Counted from the stretch's first letter, positions 29,018-37,798 are shown. The stretch: DNA of 64,000 bases from Pseudomonas sp. IAC-BECa141 (GCF_020544405.1 NZ_CP065410.1:2170001-2234000); one strand, 5' to 3'. Notes: generated from the letters alone by a model not told the origin. A program made the numbers and translations.

Positions 29018-29056
29018 AGCAATTTCGTCTTTTTTAGAAAAACTTCAATCCTGCTA

Positions 29057-29085
29057 TTGACTTAGGTTCGCTACCTGCGTAAATT
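29057..29085 (+). promoter_or_regulatory. Promoter of the tRNA-Val/Asp cluster
   Basis: TTGACT (29057-29062), a 17-base spacer and TAAATT (29080-29085), with the GC-rich discriminator TCGCGGCC. It lies 22 bases upstream of tRNA-Val. Confidence 0.78.
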
Positions 29086-29107
29086 TCGCGGCCTCGGAGA
29101 TGCAAAC

Positions 29108-29183
29108 GGGTGATTAGCTCAGCTGGGAGAGCGTCTGCCTTACAAGCAGAATGTCGGCGGTTCGATCCCGTCATCACCCACCA
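29108..29183 (+). tRNA. tRNA-Val (anticodon TAC)
   Basis: A 76-base cloverleaf with acceptor GGGTGAT/ATCACCC, anticodon arm TCTGC-CTTACAA-GCAGA and encoded CCA. Confidence 0.97.
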
Positions 29184-29238
29184 CTCCCGAGATACTTGCG
29201 TAAGCAAGAACGTAGGCTGAAAGTGCCTGCACCGACGC

Positions 29239-29315
29239 GCAGCGGTAGTTCAGTCGGTTAGAATACCGGCCTGTCACGCCGGGGGTCGCGGGTTCGAGTC
29301 CCGTCCGCTGCGCCA
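29239..29315 (+). tRNA. tRNA-Asp (anticodon GTC), copy 1
   Basis: A 77-base cloverleaf with acceptor GCAGCGG/CCGCTGC, anticodon loop CTGTCAC (GTC) and encoded CCA. Confidence 0.97.
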
Positions 29316-29408
29316 TATTTAACGAATCAGGCAATGTCTGGTTCGCGATTGAAAAGCACCGAAGCTTTCAGTCAAACGAGTTACTTGAGTTCAAGCTCAA
29401 AGCGATAC

Positions 29409-29485
29409 GCAGCGGTAGTTCAGTCGGTTAGAATACCGGCCTGTCACGCCGGGGGTCGCGGGTTCGAGTCCCGTCCGCTGCGCCA
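29409..29485 (+). tRNA. tRNA-Asp (anticodon GTC), copy 2
   Basis: Identical to copy 1, separated from it by a 93-base spacer that is not itself duplicated. Confidence 0.97.
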
Positions 29486-29561
29486 TATCTGTTTCAAGGA
29501 CTACTGAACGCCTTGAGACACCGAAAGCAACCTCTGGTTGATTCGGAATCGATAGCAAAGA

Positions 29562-29588
29562 CCCTGGTCGAAAGACCGGGGTTTTTTG
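29562..29588 (+). terminator. Terminator of the tRNA-Val/Asp cluster
   Basis: CCCTGGTC-gaaa-GACCGGGG (one G.T pair) followed by TTTTTT. Confidence 0.92.
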
Positions 29589-29905
29589 TGTCTGAAATTT
29601 GACCTTTCCCAAACTTCTCCTCTTTAGCCGGCGATGAGCGCGAGCCGTGGCTCGTTCGATGCTGCCGCGCAATCTGGCCTGCGGCCACGGGCCGCTGCGC
29701 TGCAATGCCGCATTGATTTTGATTCTTTGGTCAAATTTTTGTAACTGGTTGTTTGCTGCGAGCCCAGAAACCTTTAAAGTTAACCTTTCGGTCAGCTTTG
29801 CACTGTCATCACGCCCTTTGTTTAGCCAAAAAGGGCTTCTGCAAGACTCGAGATTCCCAGTAGATAACCAGAAGGGCGGATCCATAACCGTCCAGAGGAT
29901 GATCC
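29589..29905. other. Intergenic leader of the molybdenum-hydroxylase operon
   Basis: No gene is supported here. The stretch 29629-29710 is rich in short GC palindromes. A hairpin GCCCTTT (29813-29819)/AAAGGGC (29830-29836) followed by TTCT lies about 70 bases before the operon start. I see no convincing promoter, though the A/T-rich 29710-29790 is where one would be expected. Confidence 0.4.
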
Positions 29906-32737
29906 ATGTCCAACCGTGAAATATCCCGGCGCTCGTTCCTTCAGGGCGGGCTGGTGGCGGGTGTGAGCGTTACACTCACACCGCTCAGCAGTCAGGCGCT
30001 CGGTGCCTTGATGGAAAACAGCGTGACCGTGCCGTCCGAGCAGTGGCTCGGCAACAATGGCAAGGCACGCCAGCGTAACGATGCCTTGTCCAAGGTCTGC
30101 GGCAGCAAGGTATTTGCCCGCGACATCCGTTCCAAGGACATGCCGGGCTGGCCCCAGCAGCAAGGCCACGCCATGTTGCTGAAAACCATCAAGGCCGACC
30201 GCATCTACGACGGATACGACCTGTCGTGGCTCGGGGCCGATCTGCAGCCTGATCGTATCGTTACCGCCGCCGATCTGGACAAGGACGGCATCGTGTTCCC
30301 TGAAGAGCACGCGCCGGATCCTCTACTGCCGGAAGGCAAGGTACCGATGTTCATCGGTCACCCGGTCGCGATCCTGATCTGGAACGACTTCGAGCGTTTC
30401 CGCCAGGCCAAGAACAAACTCAAATTCAATGACAAGGCAATTCGTTACGGTGCCCAAGTACCGTTCTACGAAGGCGATCCCTATGGCAGTTTCCGCTACG
30501 TGCGCGTCGGTGGCCCGACGTCGGCGGACGAGGATGAGTTCGCCAGCCTCAAGGATTCGATCCTGTTCCCGATGCTGAAAAACCGTCGTCCGGTGTGGAA
30601 TTCTCAGCCGAACCTGCACGGCAACCTGACCGAGCGCGGCCTGTTTTACGCCGACCGCATGAAGAAAGAGATCGACACCCCGCCGGACAACTGGCTGGTG
30701 TTCGACGAGCGCTACAAAACCCCGTCGATCGAACCGGCCGCAATGGAACCGGACAACGGTAACGGCTGGTACGACCCGGCGACCAAGACCCTGCATTTCG
30801 TCGTCGCCACCCAATGTCCGCTGGAAACCGCTACCGAGACCGCGAAGATGATCGGGCCGTCGCGTTTCGGCCTGGCGAACCTGAACATGCACCCGGGTTA
30901 CACCGTCGGTTACGGTTCCAAGGACCACAACATTTTCGTCTACTACGCGGCTCTGGCGGCGTTGTACGGCGCAGGTGTGCCGATTCGCCTGGCCAACGAC
31001 CGCTACGAGCAGTTCCAGAGCGGCATCAAGCGTCACCCGTTCGACATCCGCTACCAGTTGGCGGTGGACAAGACCGACCACAGCTTCAAGATTTTCCGCG
31101 CCGAAATGAGCGTCGACGGTGGCGGCCGGATCAACTACAGCCCGTCGGTAGCGGCCGTTGGCGCCACGGCGGCGCAGTCAATCTACTACATGCCGCAGAA
31201 CGACCTGCAGGTCACCGCTTACCATTCCCGCGCGGTTGAGGCGGGTTCGATGCGCGGCTACGGCACGCTGCAGAGCATGGCTTCCACCGAGATGATGGTC
31301 GACGAAATTGCCGATCGCCTTGGTGTCGACGCGATTGATCTGCGCCGCAAGAACGCACTGCGTTCTGGGATGAAAAACACCCAGGGTGCGATCCCGGCCG
31401 GTGCGTTGCGCCTGCACGAAATTCTCGACAAGGCTTCGCTGCACGAAGTCTGGAAAAACCGCGACGCGATCAAGAAACAGCGTGAAGCGGCAGACCCGGA
31501 CAACTGGTATGGCGTAGGTTTCGCCATTTGCCAGAAAGACTTCGGCACCGGTTCCGAAGCGCCGATGGCCAGCATCGAGTTCACCGCCGACGGGCGCATT
31601 TCCCTGCGGCACATCGGTATCGAGATCGGTACCGGCATGTCCACCTCGCAAGCGTTGGTGGTGGCTGACTTCCTCGGCAGCGCGGCTCACGATGTGAAGA
31701 CCGGTGAAACCGAGTGGGATGAACTGCAGCTAGTGACCGCCGGCAACCCTTACATCATGAGCCAGGCCGAGCAGGACAACTTCCTGCGCAATCCGCGTTG
31801 GGTCGGCAAGCTGGCTTCCGCGTCGTCCGCGACCAACTCTGCCTACTACTTCAGCCACGCCACCCGTGAAGCGGCGCGCGTGCTGTTCAACCACGGTCTG
31901 TGGCCGGCAGCGCTGGAGATCTGGCGTCAGGGCCCATACGGCGGCCAGGCCAACCCCTACGTGGTACGCCGCGAAGATGCGCATTGGGTTGACGGCAAAC
32001 TCACTGCCAACGGCATGCAGCCGCTGACCTTCGAAGAGCTGGCCAAGCGTGCTCACGAGCGCGGTCTGGTCACTGGCGCCACGGTTCACGGTTTCAACCG
32101 CTGGAGCTGGGCAGAAGCTGAATACAGCATCGACGGCGTGCGCGAACGTCTGCCGCTCGACGGTCTGGCGGTGAAATACGGTGATGGTGCGCCAAAAGCG
32201 AAAAAGGCACAGATGACCAGTGCCGGTTTCCACCTGCTGGATCGGCAGAACATCGCCTATCCGGTGGTTCAACTGAACAACGCCGCCGTGACCTACTACA
32301 GCCCGGTCGCAACGCTGGTCGAGTTGAAGGTCAACAAAGGTTCGGCAGAAGTCGAAGTGCTCAACCATCACTCGTGGCTGGAATGCGGTCGAGTACTGGT
32401 CGAAGAACTGGTGCGTGGCCAGCTCGAAGGCGGAATCGCCATGGGCATCGGTCACGCCTTGATGGAAGAGATGCCGCTGTACGAAGGCGGGCCGGGGGAG
32501 GGTGACTGGAACTTCAACCGTTATCGCCTGCCGATGGCGCGCCATGTGGCGGTGTGGAAGCAGACGTCGGAAATCCTGCCGCCGCTGTCCTCAAGCGACC
32601 CGTCCAAAGGCATTGCCGAAGTGGTGATGATCCCGGTGGTCGGTGCCATCGGTAACGCCGTGGCCCACGCCATCGGTAAACGTGTTCGCGATTTGCCAAT
32701 CACTGCTGCGCGCATCAAGGAGGCCCTCAATGGCTAA
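29906..32737 (+). CDS. Exported molybdenum hydroxylase, molybdopterin-binding large subunit
   Basis: A 943-aa xanthine-dehydrogenase-family catalytic subunit. It begins with a twin-arginine signal (SRRSFLQGG, residues 7-15, then a hydrophobic stretch), so it should be exported folded with its cofactor. Cofactor-domain features include EAGSMRGYGTLQSMASTE, where the family has the substrate-orienting Arg, and KGIAEVVMIPVVGAIGNAV near the C-terminus, whose Glu aligns with the catalytic base. The fused FAD and iron-sulfur domains of true xanthine dehydrogenase are absent. The arrangement resembles isoquinoline/aldehyde dehydrogenases that pass electrons to cytochrome c. The substrate is not known. 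Confidence 0.9.
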   Translation: MSNREISRRSFLQGGLVAGVSVTLTPLSSQALGALMENSVTVPSEQWLGNNGKARQRNDALSKVCGSKVFARDIRSKDMPGWPQQQGHAMLLKTIKADRIYDGYDLSWLGADLQPDRIVTAADLDKDGIVFPEEHAPDPLLPEGKVPMFIGHPVAILIWNDFERFRQAKNKLKFNDKAIRYGAQVPFYEGDPYGSFRYVRVGGPTSADEDEFASLKDSILFPMLKNRRPVWNSQPNLHGNLTERGLFYADRMKKEIDTPPDNWLVFDERYKTPSIEPAAMEPDNGNGWYDPATKTLHFVVATQCPLETATETAKMIGPSRFGLANLNMHPGYTVGYGSKDHNIFVYYAALAALYGAGVPIRLANDRYEQFQSGIKRHPFDIRYQLAVDKTDHSFKIFRAEMSVDGGGRINYSPSVAAVGATAAQSIYYMPQNDLQVTAYHSRAVEAGSMRGYGTLQSMASTEMMVDEIADRLGVDAIDLRRKNALRSGMKNTQGAIPAGALRLHEILDKASLHEVWKNRDAIKKQREAADPDNWYGVGFAICQKDFGTGSEAPMASIEFTADGRISLRHIGIEIGTGMSTSQALVVADFLGSAAHDVKTGETEWDELQLVTAGNPYIMSQAEQDNFLRNPRWVGKLASASSATNSAYYFSHATREAARVLFNHGLWPAALEIWRQGPYGGQANPYVVRREDAHWVDGKLTANGMQPLTFEELAKRAHERGLVTGATVHGFNRWSWAEAEYSIDGVRERLPLDGLAVKYGDGAPKAKKAQMTSAGFHLLDRQNIAYPVVQLNNAAVTYYSPVATLVELKVNKGSAEVEVLNHHSWLECGRVLVEELVRGQLEGGIAMGIGHALMEEMPLYEGGPGEGDWNFNRYRLPMARHVAVWKQTSEILPPLSSSDPSKGIAEVVMIPVVGAIGNAVAHAIGKRVRDLPITAARIKEALNG

Positions 32738-33269
32738 CCGTCCGCTTCAACTGACCCTCAACGGTCAATCCGTCGGCCCGGTGGACATCCCTGATGACCT
32801 GCCGATGATCGATTATCTGCACGAATACAAGAACCTCACCGGCTCGCGCCTGGGTTGCGGGCAAGGCATCTGTCACGCCTGCGTGGTGATCGTCGACAAC
32901 CCGGACGGCACCAGCGAAGAAGTGCGCACCTGCATCACCGGCGCGCATTACTTCGAGGGCAAGAAAGTCCGCACCATCGAAGGCCACGCCAAACGTGACG
33001 AGCAAGGCCAGGTCATCGAACTGAACCCGATCCAGCAGCGTTTCGTCGACGAATTCGCCTTCCAGTGCAGCTACTGCGCCCCGGGCTTCGTCAACGCCGC
33101 AACCGTGCTGGTGGAAAAGCTGCAACGCCAGCCGATCGTCAAAAGCAAACTGGAACAAGTCATCGAGGACAGCCTCGGCCATCACGTCTGCCGTTGCACC
33201 GGGTACGTGCGTTACTACAACGCCACCCGCAATGTGCTGACCGATCTCGGCCTGGTCAAGGAGGGTTAA
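32730..33269 (+). CDS. Molybdenum hydroxylase 2Fe-2S subunit
   Basis: A 179-aa small subunit with two [2Fe-2S] clusters. The N-terminal ferredoxin-like domain has LGCGQGICHACVV plus a later Cys in RTCITGA; the C-terminal helical domain has QCSYCAPGF and HHVCRCTGY. The ATG at 32730 overlaps the end of the large-subunit gene by eight bases, so the two are coupled. It has no signal peptide and is probably exported attached to the TAT-bearing large subunit (inference from this family). Confidence 0.93.
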   Translation: MANRPLQLTLNGQSVGPVDIPDDLPMIDYLHEYKNLTGSRLGCGQGICHACVVIVDNPDGTSEEVRTCITGAHYFEGKKVRTIEGHAKRDEQGQVIELNPIQQRFVDEFAFQCSYCAPGFVNAATVLVEKLQRQPIVKSKLEQVIEDSLGHHVCRCTGYVRYYNATRNVLTDLGLVKEG

Positions 33270-33271
33270 GC

Positions 33272-34507
33272 ATGAAGCAATTACTGACCCGCCTGACCCT
33301 GGCGGTCGGGCTGGCCGTGCCTGTGTTGGCGGTGCACGCGGATGATCAGGTCAAGCGCGGCGAATACCTCGCCCGCGCTGCCGACTGCATGGCTTGCCAT
33401 ACAGCACCAGGCGGCGCGCCGTTTGCCGGCGGCCTGCCGATCGTGTCGCCGTTCGGCACGATCTATGGCACCAACATCACTCCAAGCAAGGAGCACGGCA
33501 TCGGTCTTTACACCGATGAAGAGTTCTTCGCCGCGCTCACCGAAGGCAAGCGTCGTGACGGCGCCAATCTGTACCCGGCGATGCCGTATACCTCGTATCA
33601 CTTGATGCCGCGTGCCGATTCGGATGCGATTCATGCGTATCTGAAAACCATCGAGCCGATTGAGCGTGCAGCGCCGGTGACGAGTCTGAGCTTTCCGTTC
33701 AACGTCCGTCCGGGCTTGATCGGCTGGAACATGATGTACGGCAAAGCCTTGAAGCTGGAGCCGGCCGAAGGAAAAAGCGACGCCTGGAAACGCGGCCAGT
33801 ACATGGTCGAAGTGCTCGGCCACTGCGGCGAATGCCACACGCCACGCGGCCTTCCGGGCGCGATGCAGTTGGACAAGCGCCTGATTGGCGGCATCCTCAA
33901 TGGCTATCTGGCACCGAGCCTGCTGGCCACTGATCTGGCGGCGCGCGGCTGGAATCATCAAGACCTGAGCACGTTCCTCAAGCACGGCATGAGCGCCCAG
34001 GGCACGATGTTCAACGAGATGTTCCCGGTGTTCCACAACAGCACTCAGGGCCTGAATGATCCGGATCTGGCAGCGATGGCAACCTTCCTGCTCGGCGACA
34101 AGCCGCCGGCGGCAAAAGAACTGACCGAAGTGCCCCTGGAAAAACTCAGTGCCAGCGCTCAACGCGGCCGACAGGAATACTTGAACGTCTGCGCCGGCTG
34201 TCACGCGGCGGGGGGCGAGGGCAAGCCGCACATCGCGGTGGCCATGCGCGGCAACACTACGCTGCGCCTGGAAGACCCGCGCAACCTGTTGCGAGTGATC
34301 GAGGATGGTATCGGCGAACAGAAATTCGCCGGGTTCGAACACATGCAGCCAATGCCGGGTTTTGCCGACAAGCTCAGTGCCGAACAGCTGACCGATCTGC
34401 TGAACTATCTGCGCCAGGGTTGGGGTGGTCAATCGGCCGAGTTGGCGGTCGGCGATGTGCAGAAGCTTCAGGCTAACGCCCCGTCCATCGAACACAAGGC
34501 GCACTGA
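33272..34507 (+). CDS. Triheme c-type cytochrome, electron acceptor subunit
   Basis: A 411-aa exported protein with a Sec signal peptide (1-23) and three CxxCH heme sites: CMACH (39-43), CGECH (185-189) and CAGCH (307-311). This triheme layout is that of membrane-linked dehydrogenase cytochrome subunits. It starts two bases after the 2Fe-2S subunit stop and would take electrons from the clusters to the respiratory chain, replacing the FAD subunit of soluble xanthine dehydrogenases. Confidence 0.93.
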   Translation: MKQLLTRLTLAVGLAVPVLAVHADDQVKRGEYLARAADCMACHTAPGGAPFAGGLPIVSPFGTIYGTNITPSKEHGIGLYTDEEFFAALTEGKRRDGANLYPAMPYTSYHLMPRADSDAIHAYLKTIEPIERAAPVTSLSFPFNVRPGLIGWNMMYGKALKLEPAEGKSDAWKRGQYMVEVLGHCGECHTPRGLPGAMQLDKRLIGGILNGYLAPSLLATDLAARGWNHQDLSTFLKHGMSAQGTMFNEMFPVFHNSTQGLNDPDLAAMATFLLGDKPPAAKELTEVPLEKLSASAQRGRQEYLNVCAGCHAAGGEGKPHIAVAMRGNTTLRLEDPRNLLRVIEDGIGEQKFAGFEHMQPMPGFADKLSAEQLTDLLNYLRQGWGGQSAELAVGDVQKLQANAPSIEHKAH

Positions 34508-34509
34508 TC

Positions 34510-35481
34510 ATGCAGCATCTCGATCTGCAGGTCGTGCGTCGGGCGCTGGAGTGGGCGACGGCGGGGCAGCGCATCTGGTTCTGCACCGTCCTGACGACCT
34601 ACGGTTCGGCGCCGCGCGCGCCGGGTTCGCTGCTGGCGGTGAACGACGGCGGGCAGTGGATCGGGTCGCTGTCCGGTGGTTGCGTCGAGGAAGACTTTCT
34701 CGAGCGCGTCGCCGAAGGTGCGTTTCTCGATGCGATCAACGTCGTGGGTTATGGCGAAGGTGACGATCCGCGCTCGCGGGTCAGCCTGCCGTGCGGTGGC
34801 ATTCTCGACGTGCTGGTAGAGAAATTTGACGCCGACTGCGATGTGCAGGCGCACCTGCGTGAACTCGAATCGGCATTGCTGGGGCAGCGTCGATTGATTC
34901 GCGAGGTCGATCTGGCCACGGGCGCGCGTAGCCTGTTTGCCGATCGCGAGCAAGGTGCACGGATCGAGCGTGAAATCGACCGGGTGCGGATTCGCATCGG
35001 TGCCGCTCAGCGTTTGCTCCTGGCGGGGTATTCCAGCGTGGCGCAGGCCTGTGCGGAGTTCGCGGTCGGTCTCGGCTTCGAAGTGATTCTCTGCGACCCG
35101 CGTGATGAAGTACTGGAAGGCGTATCGCTCAGCGGTGTGGAGATTCGCCGGCAACTGCCGTCGGTGTTCATCGCCGATGGCGGGTGCCACCGTGATACGG
35201 CGGTGGTGGCGTTGACCCACGATCCGCGCATCGACGATCTGGCGATGATGGAGGCCGTACGCACCGAGGCTTTCTACATCGGCGTGATGGGGTCGTTGCA
35301 GACGTCACAGAAGCGCTTCGAGCGCTTGCGCCGGATCGGTAGTCTGGGGGAGAGCGAGCTGGCGCGGATTCATGCGCCGATCGGCCTTAATCTGGGCAGC
35401 AAGACCCCGTCTGAAATCGCTTTGGCGGTGCTGGCGGATATCCTGCGGATTCGCAACGGGATCGCGCGGGATCAGTTGTGA
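34510..35481 (+). CDS. XdhC-family molybdenum cofactor maturation protein
   Basis: A 323-aa protein of the XdhC/CoxF family, which binds the molybdenum cofactor and inserts its sulfurated form into hydroxylases. The N-terminal domain includes TTYGSAPRAPGSLLAV and GSLSGGCVEEDF; the C-terminal Rossmann-like domain contains YIGVMGSLQTSQKR. It starts two bases after the cytochrome gene. Its presence supports a sulfurated Mo cofactor in the upstream enzyme. Confidence 0.93.
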   Translation: MQHLDLQVVRRALEWATAGQRIWFCTVLTTYGSAPRAPGSLLAVNDGGQWIGSLSGGCVEEDFLERVAEGAFLDAINVVGYGEGDDPRSRVSLPCGGILDVLVEKFDADCDVQAHLRELESALLGQRRLIREVDLATGARSLFADREQGARIEREIDRVRIRIGAAQRLLLAGYSSVAQACAEFAVGLGFEVILCDPRDEVLEGVSLSGVEIRRQLPSVFIADGGCHRDTAVVALTHDPRIDDLAMMEAVRTEAFYIGVMGSLQTSQKRFERLRRIGSLGESELARIHAPIGLNLGSKTPSEIALAVLADILRIRNGIARDQL

Positions 35482-35496
35482 TTGATGCCGGATGTT

Positions 35497-35527
35497 AAAA
35501 GGGCCGCTGTTCAGCGGCCCTTTTTTT
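35497..35527. terminator. Bidirectional terminator between xdhC-like gene and puuB
   Basis: GGGCCGCT-gttc-AGCGGCCC (35501-35520) flanked by AAAA on the left and TTTTTTT on the right. It lies between convergent genes and can serve both. Confidence 0.93.
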
Positions 35528-35529
35528 GC

Positions 35530-36813
35530 TCAGAAACCGAGCTTGTCGCGCAGTCCGTAGTACCACGCGCCCAGTGCGGCAAATGGTGTGCGCAGCAGTT
35601 GCCCGCCGGGGAACGGGTAGTGCGGCAGATCGGCAAATGCATCGAAGCGCTCGGCTTGTCCGCGCAGTGCCTCGGCCAATACCTTGCCGGCCAGATGCGT
35701 GTACGTCACGCCGTGGCCGCTGCAACCCTGGGAGTAATAGATATTGTCGCCCAGGCGTCCGACCTGCGGCAGGCGCGACAGGGTCAGCAGGAAATTGCCG
35801 GTCCAAGCGTAGTCGATCTTCACGTCCTTGAGCTGCGGGAAGGCCTTGAGCATTTTTGGGCGGATGATCGCCTCGATGTTCGCCGGATCCCGCGCGCCAT
35901 ACACCACGCCACCGCCGAAGATCAGGCGTTTGTCGCCGGTGAGGCGGTAGTAGTCGAGCAGGTAATTGCAGTCTTCGACGCAGTAGTCCTGTGGCAGGAG
36001 GGATTTCGCCAGCTCATCGCCCAATGGCTCGGTGGTGATCACCTGAGTACCGCACGGCATCGATTTGGCCGCCAGTTCCGGCACCAGATTGCCGAGGTAG
36101 GCGTTGCCGGCGACGATGATGAATTTGGCCCTGACTTTGCCCTGCGGCGTGTGCACGATCGGATTGGCGCCGCGTTCGATGCGCACGGCCGGCGACTGTT
36201 CATAGATGGTACCGCCCAGGGATTCCACGGCAGCGGCTTCGCCCAAAGCAAGGTTAAGCGGGTGGATGTGGCCGCCGCTCATGTCGAGCATGCCGCCAAC
36301 GTATTGATCGCAAGCCACCACTTCGCGGATGCGGCGTTGATCGAGCAGTTCCAGTTGGGTGTGGCCGAAGCGTTCCCACAAGCGCTTCTGCGATTCCAGG
36401 TGGCCCATTTGCCTGGCGGTGAGGGCGGCGAATACGCCACCGTCCTTCAAGTCGCACTGAATGTTGTACTTGCTGATGCGCTCACGAATGATCCGGCCGC
36501 CCTCGAACGCCATCTGCCCGAGCAATTGTGCCTGTTTTGGGCCGACGCTACGTTCGATCACGTCGATGTCACGGCTGTAGCTGTTGACGATTTGCCCGCC
36601 ATTGCGCCCCGAAGCACCGAAGCCAACCTTGGCGGCCTCCAGCACGGTCACGCGAAAACCGTTCTCAAGCAGGAACAGAGCCGAGGACAGTCCCGTGTAA
36701 CCAGCACCGATCACACAGACATCCGTCTCCACGTCATCCTGCAGGGCAGGGCGTGGTGGTACGGCGTTGGCCGACGCAGCGTAATAAGACTCTGGGTAAG
36801 GGGTGTTCGCCAT
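35530..36813 (-). CDS. puuB: Gamma-glutamylputrescine oxidase-type FAD oxidoreductase
   Basis: A 427-aa flavoprotein of the DAO family. The FAD motif is VCVIGAGYTGLSSALFLLE (residues about 32-50), followed by GFGASGRNGGQIVNSYSRDI. Long stretches match E. coli PuuB from memory, such as PCGTQVITTE and LPHYPFPGG. PuuB oxidises gamma-glutamylputrescine; Pseudomonas carries several PauB homologues with different polyamine preference, so the exact substrate is uncertain. Other puu/pau genes are not in the window, and the gene stands alone behind its own leader. Confidence 0.88.
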   Translation of the reverse strand: MANTPYPESYYAASANAVPPRPALQDDVETDVCVIGAGYTGLSSALFLLENGFRVTVLEAAKVGFGASGRNGGQIVNSYSRDIDVIERSVGPKQAQLLGQMAFEGGRIIRERISKYNIQCDLKDGGVFAALTARQMGHLESQKRLWERFGHTQLELLDQRRIREVVACDQYVGGMLDMSGGHIHPLNLALGEAAAVESLGGTIYEQSPAVRIERGANPIVHTPQGKVRAKFIIVAGNAYLGNLVPELAAKSMPCGTQVITTEPLGDELAKSLLPQDYCVEDCNYLLDYYRLTGDKRLIFGGGVVYGARDPANIEAIIRPKMLKAFPQLKDVKIDYAWTGNFLLTLSRLPQVGRLGDNIYYSQGCSGHGVTYTHLAGKVLAEALRGQAERFDAFADLPHYPFPGGQLLRTPFAALGAWYYGLRDKLGF

Positions 36814-36956
36814 CCTGCAGCCTCTGTTTAATATATTTTACGAGTGAGGCGATCCTACCCCAGTTGAAAAACCTCCGCCAGCCACCGGGAAATCTTCTTG
36901 TGGCGGGTCGAAATTAAATATTTTGCATATTCATAGGGTTAGGTGAAAAAAAGGTG

Positions 36957-36984
36957 TTGACACCCCTCCGGAATTCCGTAGAAT
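36957..36984 (+). promoter_or_regulatory. Promoter of tRNA-Val(GAC)
   Basis: TTGACA (36957-36962), a 16-base spacer and TAGAAT (36979-36984), then GC-rich GCCGCCTC, ending 13 bases before the tRNA. Confidence 0.82.
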
Positions 36985-36997
36985 GCCGCCTCACAGC

Positions 36998-37074
36998 AGG
37001 CACGTAGCTCAGTTGGTTAGAGCACCACCTTGACATGGTGGGGGTCGTTGGTTCGAGTCCAATCGCGCCTACCA
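36998..37074 (+). tRNA. tRNA-Val (anticodon GAC)
   Basis: A 77-base cloverleaf with anticodon arm CCACC-TTGACAT-GGTGG and encoded CCA. The acceptor stem AGGCACG/CGCGCCT contains an A.C mismatch at pair 5-68; the other six pairs are canonical. Promoter and terminator are intact, so it is probably expressed. Confidence 0.95.
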
Positions 37075-37102
37075 AACAAAATCCGCTCTGCTGGGCGGTC
37101 TG

Positions 37103-37133
37103 AAAGGGCTCACCGAAAGGTGGGCCCTTTTTT
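37103..37133 (+). terminator. Terminator of tRNA-Val(GAC)
   Basis: AAAGGGCTCACC-gaaa-GGTGGGCCCTTT followed by further T (one G.T pair). Confidence 0.93.
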
Positions 37134-37215
37134 GTTGTCTGCGATTTCACAGCATTTGCAAATTTCGGTTCGGTCGATCACAGCTGCACTCCGGCACATT
37201 TGCAGGAATGTATTC

Positions 37216-37561
37216 ATGATTCGCCAACTCAGGCGCGCGGGTTCAGGCGATATTGAAAGTTTGTTGAAGATTGATTCAGTCGATGGAAAAGATAGCTTCT
37301 GTCGCAAGAGTCGTGAGAGCAGGGAGAGTGCTGGTCTGCATGCGAGATGAGCGCTCCCTCCGGCTACGGATGCCTGGGTCTAAATTTTCACGCTGAGTTG
37401 TTCATACGTCTCGTGGTCGTCTCCGGTGCGAACAGGCGTTGCGGCGTGGGACGACTGATACGTCCAACTCGCTGATGCGAGAGCTGCTGATCAATCTCGG
37501 GTATCCGCACAGCGGAACGGTGAAGAACCTTGATCCGGGCGATCCTGACTCATTCTTGTAA
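37216..37561 (+). pseudogene. Decayed GNAT N-acetyltransferase
   Basis: Pieces of one GNAT domain can be read in three frames. From the ATG at 37216: MIRQLRRAGSGDIESLLKID, a typical GNAT start. From 37329 in another frame: CWSACEM..PSGYGCLGLNF, then ELFIRLVVVSGANRRCGVGR, where RRCGVG is the acetyl-CoA-binding R-x-x-G-x-G loop. From about 37463 in the third frame: TSNSLMRELLINLGYPHSG and VKNLDPGDPDSFL, the usual C-terminus, ending in TAA. The part joining the last two segments is shorter than in intact members, so there is a deletion as well as frameshifts. No function is expected. Confidence 0.82.
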
Positions 37562-37695
37562 AATCCTGGGTCAGGCGCTTATTGGCTGCGATGGATTTTG
37601 ATCCATTCGTCGCCGATTTCGCGATCTCCCTTTTAAATAGTGTGGATATTTAATGGGTTACGGATTTTATTAACCATCCGGTTATCAAAAATACG

Positions 37696-37724
37696 TTGTT
37701 ACAAGACGAATAAGTCAGTAATAT
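37696..37724 (+). promoter_or_regulatory. Orphan sigma70 promoter candidate
   Basis: TTGTTA (37696-37701), a 17-base spacer and TAATAT (37719-37724), followed by the GC-rich stretch CCGCCCCGCG, as in stable-RNA promoters. No gene follows directly; a terminator lies about 70 bases downstream. Confidence 0.6.
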
Positions 37725-37730
37725 CCGCCC

Positions 37731-37798
37731 CGCGTTCACCACCACGGTTTATGCATTTTTAAATCCCAAGCTTCCATCAGCTGCTTGGGATTTTTTTT
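37731..37798 (+). ncRNA. Candidate small RNA, about 68 nt
   Basis: The predicted transcript would start near 37731 and end at a strong rho-independent terminator, AAATCCCAAGC (37761-37771) pairing with GCTTGGGATTT (37783-37793), with eight T in all. It contains no plausible start codon with an RBS. It could be a small regulatory RNA, or the leftover promoter and terminator of a deleted tRNA gene. No known sRNA family is recognised. Confidence 0.42.

Noticed and set aside
29397..29885. A 162-codon reverse frame across tRNA-Asp
   Set aside because: It crosses a tRNA and a terminator and has no family features.
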